Assembly (NCBI GenBank): GCA_035399665.1
Contig: DAOPJM010000065.1
Coordinates: 1 to 6,486, forward strand
DNA: 6,486 nt
Origin: DAOPJM01 sp035399665
GTDB taxonomy: Bacteria > Bacillota > Clostridia > Christensenellales > CAG-138
Direction: 5' to 3'
The notes under the pieces are model-generated. The model did no database searches. It was not told the origin of the DNA and worked only from the letters and a program-made list of their open reading frames with translations. Shown one piece after another: positions 1-4,727 of the stretch. Each line of letters begins with the position of its first letter. Position 1 is the first letter of the stretch. A program made the position numbers and the translations under genes.

Positions 1-55
1 GCCACAATTGAAGGGCTATATCGCCCTCTCCGCCACATTTGCGCCACAATTGAAG
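1..55. repeat. Short direct repeat GCCACAATTGAAG (x2, period 42)
   Basis: The 13-mer GCCACAATTGAAG occurs perfectly at 1-13 and 43-55, and its first six bases GCCACA occur again at 32-37. Between the copies, GGGC (13-16) and GCCC (23-26) can form a small hairpin around TATATC. The stretch CTCTCCGCCA (27-36) resembles a tRNA 3' end, but there is no cloverleaf in the visible bases. The first copy sits at the window edge, so the repeat may be the tail of a longer array or of a dispersed repeat. Its function is unknown. Confidence 0.5.
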
Positions 56-102
56 ATTTGTCCCTAGATCATACACTTCAATAAATCTTTGCTTCCCGCG
101 CA

Positions 103-131
103 TTGAAAGCGGCGTAGAAATTTGCTATACT
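103..131 (+). promoter_or_regulatory. Sigma-A promoter of the LysR-family gene
   Basis: The -35 is TTGAAA (103-108) and the -10 is TATACT (126-131), with an ideal 17-bp spacer and an extended -10 TG at 123-124. A TATAAT also lies at 131-136, but at 22 bp from this -35. Transcription would begin near 138, leaving an untranslated leader of about 77 nt before the ATG at 215. The bases TGAAAGCG (104-111) match one half of the LacI-type operator found further downstream, but the other half is absent, so I do not call an operator here. Confidence 0.65.
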
Positions 132-214
132 ATAATGTGCTTGAACGAGTTGCCCGGCGGTTGCTTTGTGCCGTTTCGGTTTGACGATACTATTTGTGGT
201 TACGGGAGGGTTAC

Positions 215-1135
215 ATGAACATTCTGCATATGAAATACGCTGTCGAGGTGGCCAAGACTCACTCTATCAACCAAGCCGCCGAAACGCTGCTCACCGCTCA
301 ACCGAACCTGAGCAGGTCTATCAAGTCCCTTGAGTCCGACCTTGGGATAACCATATTCGAACGCTCAGCCAAGGGTATGTTTTTAACGCCTGAGGGTGAG
401 CGCTTCATAGGCTACGCACAGAAAATCCTCGACCAAATAGACGATGTGGAGCGTATGTACAAGGAGGGCGCACCCTTGCAGCAGCAGTTCTCCATCTGCG
501 TACCACGGGCAAGCTATATCTCAGACGCCTTTGCACGCTTCTCCGTCTCCATTACCTCCGACCCCGCCGCCTTCATCTACAAGGAAACCAACTCATATGA
601 CGCCGTCTCAAACCTGCTTGACGGCAGCTGCCGCCTCGGTATTATCCGTTATGCGTCTAACTTTGACAAGTATTTCAAAGAAATGCTGAATGAAAAGAGC
701 TTGAACTTTGAGCTTGTGTCCGAGTTTCGCTTTGTCCTTTTGATGCATAGGGAGAACCCCTTGACCTCCCTGCCCGACATTCATTACAAGGACTTGGAGC
801 CTATGATTGAGATTGCCCATGCCGACCCTTACGTTCCCTCCTTGCCGCTTGCCATAGTCAAGAAGGAGGAGTTGCCCGACAACATCAAACGGCGCATCTT
901 CGTATTTGAGCGCGGAAGCCAATTTGAGCTGTTGGCGCAGAATCACGAGACCTTCATGTGGGTCTCCGCAATGCCCGAAAACATATTGGAGCGTTACGGT
1001 CTTGTTCAAAGGAGCTGCTCCGACAACACAAGGGCGTACCGCGATGTGCTCATCTACCGCAGAGATTACAGGCTCTCCGAGCTTGACAAGCGTTTCATCA
1101 CCGAGCTATGCTATTCGAAGCGGGCTATACTGTAA
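215..1135 (+). CDS. LysR-family transcriptional regulator
   Basis: This 306-residue protein has the standard LysR-type (LTTR) layout. Residues 1-60 form the N-terminal winged helix-turn-helix, with family hallmarks in order: AVEVAKTHSINQAAETLLTA, QPNLSRSIKSLE, LGITIFER and FLTPEG. A linker helix follows at about 65-85, then a C-terminal substrate-binding-like effector domain (about 90-300) too divergent to name a ligand. The ATG at 215 is preferred over an in-frame TTG at 194 because GGGAGGG (204-210) lies 4 nt before it. Length is normal for the family. It has its own promoter and lies 143 bp upstream of the alcohol dehydrogenase in the same direction, so that gene is a plausible target, although many LTTRs are divergent from their targets. 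No terminator is visible after the stop, so read-through into the dehydrogenase is possible. Confidence 0.93.
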   Translation: MNILHMKYAVEVAKTHSINQAAETLLTAQPNLSRSIKSLESDLGITIFERSAKGMFLTPEGERFIGYAQKILDQIDDVERMYKEGAPLQQQFSICVPRASYISDAFARFSVSITSDPAAFIYKETNSYDAVSNLLDGSCRLGIIRYASNFDKYFKEMLNEKSLNFELVSEFRFVLLMHRENPLTSLPDIHYKDLEPMIEIAHADPYVPSLPLAIVKKEELPDNIKRRIFVFERGSQFELLAQNHETFMWVSAMPENILERYGLVQRSCSDNTRAYRDVLIYRRDYRLSELDKRFITELCYSKRAIL

Positions 1136-1173
1136 AAAGCATGATAATATATGGCATTTTGGTTATATCTCTC

Positions 1174-1203
1174 TTGATCACACCCCTATGCTAAATCGAT
1201 AAT
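1174..1203 (+). promoter_or_regulatory. Possible promoter of the alcohol dehydrogenase
   Basis: TTGATC (1174-1179) and GATAAT (1198-1203) are separated by 18 bp, a fair but not strong sigma-A match. A start near 1210 would give a leader of about 69 nt. Just upstream, ATAA (1144-1147) and TTAT (1163-1166) form an inverted repeat with 15 bp between, which could be part of a LysR-type binding site; that is speculation. The gene could also be transcribed from the regulator's promoter. Confidence 0.35.
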
Positions 1204-1235
1204 TCACAAGGTCGAATCTTTATGGTATTGTCAGG

Positions 1236-1250
1236 CTGTCCAAGGGACAG
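1236..1250 (+). promoter_or_regulatory. Perfect inverted repeat in the leader of the dehydrogenase gene
   Basis: CTGTCC (1236-1241) and GGACAG (1245-1250) pair perfectly around the 3-nt loop AAG. The repeat ends 14 nt before the AGGAGG at 1265-1270. In DNA it could be an operator; in RNA it is a short hairpin that might influence translation or stability. No T-run follows, so it is not a terminator. Confidence 0.35.
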
Positions 1251-1278
1251 ACTACTATTATTACAGGAGGATTTGACT

Positions 1279-2502
1279 ATGGCACGTTTTACACTCCCCC
1301 GCGATATATATCACGGCAAGGGCGCATTGGAGGCGCTCAAAACCTTCACCGGTAAAAAGGCAATGATCTGCGTAGGCGGCGGCAGTATGCAGCGATTCGG
1401 TTTCCTTGACAAGGCTGAAGCGTACCTGCGCGAAGCGGGCATGGAGGTTGAGAGGATTGAAGGCATCGAGCCTGACCCCTCGGTTGAGACCGTCATGAAG
1501 GGCGCCGCAAAGATGCAGGAATTCCAGCCTGATTGGATTATCGCCATGGGCGGCGGCTCGCCAATCGACGCGGCTAAAGCTATGTGGATCAAGTATGAGT
1601 ACCCCGAAGTTACCTTCGAGGATATGTGCAAGGTATTCGGTCTGCCTAAGCTGCGCACCAAGGCGCACTTCTGCGCAATCTCATCGACCTCAGGCACGGC
1701 TACCGAGGTCACAGCGTTCTCTATCATCACCGACTACAACAAGGGTATCAAGTACCCCATCGCCGACTTTGAGATTACCCCCGACGTCGCTATTGTTGAC
1801 CCCGATCTGGCTGAGACCATGCCCCGCAAGCTCGTCGCGCACACAGGCATGGACGCTATGACGCACTCCGTCGAGGCTTATGTCTCCACCGCTAACAGCG
1901 ATTTCACCGACCCCCTCGCGATTCACGCGATTGAAATGATTATGAACGACCTCATCCCGTCCTATAACGGCGACGTCGCCGCACGCGACAGGATGCACAA
2001 CGCCCAATGTCTCGCGGGCATGGCATTCTCCAATGCTCTTTTAGGCATAGTTCACTCCATGGCACACAAGACCGGCGCGGCCTTTGCCGACTGCGGCGCA
2101 CACATCATACATGGTGCGGCAAATGCCATGTATCTGCCAAAGGTCATCGCGTTTAACGCCAAGGACGAGACCGCAAGAAAGCGTTACGCCAAGATCGTTG
2201 ATTACATGGGTATCACCCGCAGGGACGCCTCCGACGATGAAAAGGTCAGGGACTTGATAAAGTATCTTCGCGGCATGAGCGACGAGCTGAACATCCCGCA
2301 TTGCATCAAGAACTACGGCGCGGACAGCTATCCCGCTGATATCGGTTTTGTGCCCGAGGACGTGTTCCTTGCGCGTCTGCCCGAGATTGCCAAGAACGCC
2401 ATCGCCGACGCCTGCACGGGGTCGAATCCCCGCCGGCCGAGCCAAAGGGAGATGGAAGAGTTGTTGAAGTGCTGCTACTACGACACGGAAGTTGACTTTT
2501 GA
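1279..2502 (+). CDS. Iron-containing (group III) alcohol dehydrogenase, butanol dehydrogenase-like
   Basis: This 407-residue cytosolic enzyme is expected to interconvert an aldehyde and an alcohol with NAD(P)H, a fermentative electron sink in Clostridia. The N-terminal nucleotide-binding half carries VGGGSMQRFG (32-41) and the pyrophosphate-binding GGGSPIDAAK (91-100), then STSGTATEVTAF (136-147). The C-terminal helical half supplies the expected metal ligands D192 and H196 (GMDAMTHSVEAY), H259 (HSMAH) and H278 (HGAANAMYLP), with conserved H263 near the active site. The ending ACTGSNPR...CCYYDTEVDF is typical of the clostridial butanol-dehydrogenase-type branch. The ATG at 1279 is chosen over an in-frame ATG at 1222 because AGGAGG (1265-1270) lies 8 nt before it and homology begins at MARFTLPRDIY. 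The loop between H263 and H278 appears about five residues longer than in FucO or AdhE, as I remember them. The substrate cannot be fixed from sequence. Confidence 0.95.
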   Translation: MARFTLPRDIYHGKGALEALKTFTGKKAMICVGGGSMQRFGFLDKAEAYLREAGMEVERIEGIEPDPSVETVMKGAAKMQEFQPDWIIAMGGGSPIDAAKAMWIKYEYPEVTFEDMCKVFGLPKLRTKAHFCAISSTSGTATEVTAFSIITDYNKGIKYPIADFEITPDVAIVDPDLAETMPRKLVAHTGMDAMTHSVEAYVSTANSDFTDPLAIHAIEMIMNDLIPSYNGDVAARDRMHNAQCLAGMAFSNALLGIVHSMAHKTGAAFADCGAHIIHGAANAMYLPKVIAFNAKDETARKRYAKIVDYMGITRRDASDDEKVRDLIKYLRGMSDELNIPHCIKNYGADSYPADIGFVPEDVFLARLPEIAKNAIADACTGSNPRRPSQREMEELLKCCYYDTEVDF

Positions 2503-2529
2503 TTGCAAACTGTAAGGGAGCGTTCTTCA

Positions 2530-2813
2530 ACGCGGAGCGCCCATGAACGGTGAACGACTACTTATCGCTTTCGTCTTTGACGGGTCGGAATCCCTTGCGG
2601 TTTGCGCGGCGATCGGGGTTTGTATGTATCCCGCTTCCTTTGCCCTTTCCGCTGCACAATAGGCCTTAGGGCTTCCGACAATATACGAGCTGCCGCAGTT
2701 AGTCCCTGCCGCAGCTCTATTTAGTATGTGGGGAGCAGCTCTTTCACCGTAACTATGACAAGCTTAGTTTCACCGCCTGTTGACGGGTAAACGGGTAGGC
2801 ATTGGCGTACTGA
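2530..2813 (-). pseudogene. Coding-like but frame-broken remnant or dispersed repeat in the 2503-2883 gap
   Basis: The 381-base gap after the dehydrogenase has no intact gene. On the minus strand a 30-codon open frame (2813-2724), including KLVIVTVKELLPTY, ends at TAA (2723-2721). A second frame then reads 78 codons without a stop (2763-2530), including GTNCGSSYIVGSPKAY and CAAERAKEAGYIQTPIAA, and ends at TGA (2529-2527). Restoring one base near 2722 would join them as ...LLPTYLNRAAAGTN... . Apart from one ATG four codons from its end, the second frame has no ATG, GTG or TTG start. Composition is protein-like, but I recognise no family. It may instead be an intergenic repeat that happens to be open in several frames. 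There is no sign of a start or ribosome binding site. Confidence 0.35.
2687..2717. terminator. Strong hairpin in the 2503-2883 gap, terminator-like
   Basis: GAGCTGC (2687-2693) pairs with GCAGCTC (2711-2717). After one C/C mismatch, GCAG (2695-2698) pairs with CTGC (2706-2709), leaving the 7-nt loop TTAGTCC. The plus strand continues TATTTAG, a weak T-run. The same bases also form a direct repeat, CTGCCGCAG at 2690-2698 and 2706-2714. It could end the dehydrogenase transcript 185 nt after its stop, or be an internal structure of the repeat-like element around it. A smaller hairpin, GCGTT-CTTC-AACGC (2520-2533), lies closer to the gene but has no T-run. Confidence 0.35.
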
Positions 2814-2883
2814 TTACACCTTCACCGGATTAGCGTCATTCACTTACAAGTAAAGAACAAGGGTTCAGCTTTCAAAGCTTGAA

Positions 2884-3378
2884 TCACTTCTTATGGTATC
2901 GCAGAGCGCAGATTTCATCACCCTTGGCGATGCATTTCGGAAGGTCAAGCACGCTGTCGTAGCGCTCGCCTATCCCGTGGTCTCCGCACATGGCGATATC
3001 GCAGAGCATGGAGATTTCGTCATCCGAGCAGCCCGCCTTTTGCCACGCCTTCACCAAGGGGCAGTAGTGGAAGTCAATACTGAGTTTGTCCTCGTTGCAT
3101 TCCTTAATATCCATCTCAAAGACCCATTGCGCAGCCTTTGAGAATAGGGTTTTCTTGAGACCCGTCAAGGCGTTAGTGCCGCCCTTCTTCACCAGATTAG
3201 CGCCCTGCGTCAGCCCGCAGCGCTTTACCGCCGCCGAACCGAAATCCTTTGGGTCAAGTCCGCGCTTTGAGGCCTCGTCACATAAAAGGTATAGCCATGT
3301 CGCCCTGTGTTCAAGCTGCTCGCGTATCGCTGCGATGAGCTTGTTCTTGATCCTTGCCTCGTTAACTACCTTGCTCAT
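2884..3378 (-). CDS. L-2-amino-thiazoline-4-carboxylic acid (ATC) hydrolase-like protein
   Basis: This 164-residue soluble protein has no signal peptide or membrane segment. Its C-terminal half carries the segment I associate with the ATC hydrolase family: FHYCPLVKAWQKAGCSDDEI (103-122), LCDIAMCGDHGIGE (125-138), and KCIAKGDEICALRYHK near the end. Cysteines at 106, 117, 126 and 131 and the acidic/His group around D127, D133 and H134 are the candidates for function. In Pseudomonas, ATC hydrolase opens the thiazoline ring on the route to L-cysteine. Most clostridial members are named only by distant similarity, so the reaction is not established. The ATG (3378-3376) follows GGGAGG by 6 nt on the minus strand. 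The gene is monocistronic, faces away from the cyclase gene, and has its own promoter. No convincing terminator follows it. Confidence 0.75.
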   Translation of the reverse strand: MSKVVNEARIKNKLIAAIREQLEHRATWLYLLCDEASKRGLDPKDFGSAAVKRCGLTQGANLVKKGGTNALTGLKKTLFSKAAQWVFEMDIKECNEDKLSIDFHYCPLVKAWQKAGCSDDEISMLCDIAMCGDHGIGERYDSVLDLPKCIAKGDEICALRYHKK

Positions 3379-3406
3379 ATCTTACCTCCCATATAGCCTT
3401 TTTGCC

Positions 3407-3435
3407 ATTTTACCACAATCGACAATACTTGTCAG
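3407..3435 (-). promoter_or_regulatory. Promoter of the ATC-hydrolase-like gene, with a palindrome in the spacer
   Basis: Read on the minus strand, the -35 is CTGACA (3435-3430) and the -10 is TAAAAT (3412-3407), with a 17-bp spacer and an extended -10 TG directly upstream. The inverted repeat GACAA-TAC-TTGTC (3421-3433) overlaps the -35 and the spacer, a position where a bound repressor would block RNA polymerase. Its binder is unknown and no second copy was found in the window. Confidence 0.55.
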
Positions 3436-3625
3436 CTGTTACTTAGTATGTTAATATCAATGGACGCACATCATCAACTGCCGGTATTCCTCTATATGTT
3501 ATGCCCATCTTATGATATCGCTTTCCTCATTTTGGCGAAACGAACTTGGCAACAGGAAATTCCATACAAGCTTAACCATACAAAAATAAGTTGGTTTCTT
3601 GTCGCAGGGCTGAATACAAACCAAT

Positions 3626-3666
3626 ATCTTTGTAAAATATCATAAAGGGGCTTGCATCTTTGTAAA
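3626..3666 (+). repeat. 11-bp direct repeat ATCTTTGTAAA at the cyclase promoter
   Basis: ATCTTTGTAAA occurs perfectly at 3626-3636 and 3656-3666, exactly 30 bp apart, or about three helical turns. The downstream copy overlaps the end of the -35 and the spacer; the upstream copy lies before the -35. Two same-face copies in tandem suggest a protein site that modulates this promoter, though an AT-rich coincidence is possible. Confidence 0.4.
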
Positions 3667-3680
3667 GTCTGTGCTATGTT
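3652..3680 (+). promoter_or_regulatory. Promoter of the cyclase-family gene
   Basis: The -35 is TTGCAT (3652-3657) and the -10 is TATGTT (3675-3680), with a 17-bp spacer and an extended -10 TG at 3672-3673. The predicted start near 3687 falls in the operator beginning at 3686, so a bound repressor would block initiation. Confidence 0.55.
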
Positions 3681-3685
3681 ATTAA

Positions 3686-3699
3686 TGAAAGCGATTGCA
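3686..3699 (+). promoter_or_regulatory. LacI-type operator (cre-like) at the cyclase transcription start
   Basis: TGAAAGCGATTGCA is an imperfect palindrome with the central CG typical of LacI-family operators; its halves TGAAAGCG and TGCAATCG agree at 6 of 8 positions. It differs by one base from the CcpA cre consensus as I remember it. The site at 5095-5108 in front of the cupin gene matches at 13 of 14 positions, in the same orientation and also 5 nt after the -10. The LacI-family protein at 5246-6232 is the obvious candidate binder. Confidence 0.7.
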
Positions 3700-3726
3700 T
3701 GAAATTGACCGAACAGGGTTGAACGC

Positions 3727-3801
3727 ATGAGAACCGAAGCTTCGGCTGCCGTAACTACGCCCTCTTTATACAGCGTTTCGATGCAATTGCAAATGACATA
3801 A
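3727..3801 (+). CDS. Possible 24-residue leader peptide upstream of the cyclase gene
   Basis: An ATG at 3727 with AGGG (3714-3717) 9 nt before it opens a 24-codon frame ending in TAA, inside the predicted cyclase leader and 50 nt before the cyclase ATG. The peptide is rich in Ser, Thr and Ala, with no run of one amino acid of the kind used in attenuation. A frame this short arises easily by chance, so this is only a candidate. It might be translated and affect expression of the gene behind it. Confidence 0.2.
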   Translation: MRTEASAAVTTPSLYSVSMQLQMT

Positions 3802-3851
3802 TATGGTACTCACCCGAAAGGGTTAATGAAAAAAACAAAGTGAGGTGCGAT

Positions 3852-4538
3852 ATGGACACAGTATACATGATGAACGGACTTAAGGTCATAGAGCTTTCAA
3901 AGATAATCGACCCCGCCACCGAGACGAGGCGCTGCAAGCTTCATCGTTTCAACACAGGCGGAGCAATCCCCGATTTTCACACCAATTTTGATATAATGAG
4001 CCATCTTGGGACGCATTGCGAATGTCCCTATCACCACGACGAAAACTGGCCTGACGTCACGGCGCTTCCCCTAACCTCCTTCTTTGGGCGCTGTGTGTAT
4101 GTCAATTTCGTTGATGCGGAGCCGTGCGAGTACGTTACGCCCGCCATGCTCGACCTGTACGGTTCAAAGGTTAGAGAAGGCGACGTTGTCATCATCGATT
4201 CACCCTTTCGCATCCCGCCTTTTACCCCGCTTACGAACTCCGATGCTGACAAGCGTCTGCGCGTGAACGGGGCTTCGGCGGAGTGGTTTGTTCAGCATAA
4301 GGTCAAGTGTGTTGGCTTTGGCGACGGCGTGTCCATCGAAAGCACCAATGACGATGTAAAGCCCTTCCACGACGTTTGCATGGCAAAGAATATTCTCTTT
4401 ATTGAGGTGCTGAAGAACCTTGAGCAGCTCACAAGGGACGTCTTCTTCATCAGCTATTCTCCCTTGCCCATCAAGGGCTTGGATTCAAGCCCCGTCAGAG
4501 CCTATGCCATCGAGGGCCTGGCTGAGTTTTGCGAGTAA
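3852..4538 (+). CDS. Cyclase-family metal-dependent hydrolase (kynurenine formamidase-like)
   Basis: This 228-residue cytosolic protein belongs to the cyclase/KynB fold family, whose members hydrolyse amides, lactones or formyl groups with a divalent metal. The signature HxGTHxDxPxH appears as HLGTHCECPYH (51-61), giving H51, H55 and E57 as ligands, so the usual Asp is Glu. Later family residues are present: H173 (KPFHDVCM), E185 (FIEVLKNLEQL) and the closing GLDSSPVRAYAI (209-220). The usual GIDxxS block reads GFGDGVSIE (155-163). The ATG at 3852 is preferred over an in-frame GTG at 3840 because GAGG (3842-3845) lies 6 nt before it. Length fits the family. It has its own promoter with a LacI-type operator shared with the cupin gene, implying a common inducer. 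No tryptophan-catabolic genes lie nearby, so kynurenine formamidase activity should not be assumed; the substrate is unknown. Confidence 0.87.
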   Translation: MDTVYMMNGLKVIELSKIIDPATETRRCKLHRFNTGGAIPDFHTNFDIMSHLGTHCECPYHHDENWPDVTALPLTSFFGRCVYVNFVDAEPCEYVTPAMLDLYGSKVREGDVVIIDSPFRIPPFTPLTNSDADKRLRVNGASAEWFVQHKVKCVGFGDGVSIESTNDDVKPFHDVCMAKNILFIEVLKNLEQLTRDVFFISYSPLPIKGLDSSPVRAYAIEGLAEFCE

Positions 4539-4542
4539 GTGT

Positions 4543-4653
4543 ACTTGGGCGGTTTCAAGACAAACGAGAGGCGAACGCTCGAGGCAGCTTGCCTAAACCA
4601 AGTGTCGGCTGCTTGCGTCAACAGAGCGTGCGAGTTCCGGGTACGAAGCCCGG
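4543..4653. other. RNA-like branched fold in the convergent gap
   Basis: Directly after the cyclase stop, ACTTGG...TTT (4543-4555, with GCGG bulged) can pair with AAACCAAGT (4595-4603). Inside are two hairpins that abut exactly: CGAG (4565-4568) with CTCG (4578-4581), and AGGCA (4582-4586) with TGCCT (4590-4594). A further hairpin, CCGGG (4637-4641) with CCCGG (4649-4653), follows. None is trailed by a T-run. It could be a 3' untranslated structure of the cyclase mRNA or a small RNA; I match it to no known family. An open frame from GTG 4539 to 4754 here has no ribosome binding site and overlaps the cupin gene antisense. Confidence 0.25.
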
Positions 4654-4681
4654 CAGATAAAAAGAGCGGAGTCAATAATGA

Positions 4682-4708
4682 GCTGCGGCAAAGACAATTT
4701 GCCGCAGC
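4682..4708 (-). terminator. Hairpin terminator of the cupin gene, possibly bidirectional
   Basis: GCTGCGGCAAA (4682-4692) and TTTGCCGCAGC (4698-4708) form a perfect 11-bp stem around the loop GACAA. On the minus strand it starts 19 nt after the cupin stop and is followed by TCATTATT, a moderate T-run. On the plus strand the following bases are not T-rich, so it is a weaker stop for the cyclase transcript, although its position between convergent genes would suit both. Confidence 0.65.
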
Positions 4709-4727
4709 CCATGTTGGCTTAAAAATG

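Larger units (their letters stand above)
3379..3851. other. 473-bp regulatory gap between divergent genes
   Basis: This gap holds the minus-strand promoter of the ATC-hydrolase-like gene, an 11-bp direct repeat, the cyclase promoter and operator, and a cyclase leader of about 165 nt. That leader contains two small hairpins, CCGAAGCTTCGG (3734-3745) and the GNRA-type ACCC-GAAA-GGGT (3812-3823), plus the palindrome TGCAATTGCA (3782-3791). The stretch 3440-3620 is AT-rich and shows nothing I can name. A 65-codon open frame at 3448-3645 has no ribosome binding site and unconvincing composition. I do not recognise a known riboswitch. Confidence 0.6.

Noticed and set aside
27..36. Possible tRNA 3' end (CTCTCCGCCA)
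   Set aside because: The acceptor and T-arm geometry is wrong: the preceding stem is followed by too few bases and has a 6-nt loop, and no D or anticodon arm can be placed in the visible sequence.
104..117. Operator-like TGAAAGCG over the -35 of the LysR-family promoter
   Set aside because: Only the left half matches the LacI-type operator; the right half shares no position, so the match is probably coincidental.
608..1009. Long antisense open frame within the LysR-family gene
   Set aside because: It is a shadow of a well-supported gene on the other strand. The same applies to the antisense frames within the dehydrogenase, the cyclase and the LacI-family gene.
2543..2662. 39-codon plus-strand open frame with GGAG before its ATG, giving a hydrophobic peptide
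   Set aside because: It overlaps the coding-like minus-strand element, its length is within chance expectation, and no feature beyond a modest ribosome binding site supports translation.
3448..3645. 65-codon plus-strand open frame in the 3379-3851 gap
   Set aside because: There is no ribosome binding site before its ATG, it has no recognisable domain, and it lies in AT-rich regulatory DNA upstream of a clear promoter.
3782..3791. TGCAATTGCA as a definite second LacI operator
   Set aside because: It lacks the central CG of the other sites and shares only the half-site; kept as a speculative point in the leader finding rather than as a feature.
3812..3823. ACCC-GAAA-GGGT hairpin as a terminator for the cyclase leader
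   Set aside because: The stem has only four pairs and is followed by A-rich, not T-rich, sequence on the plus strand.
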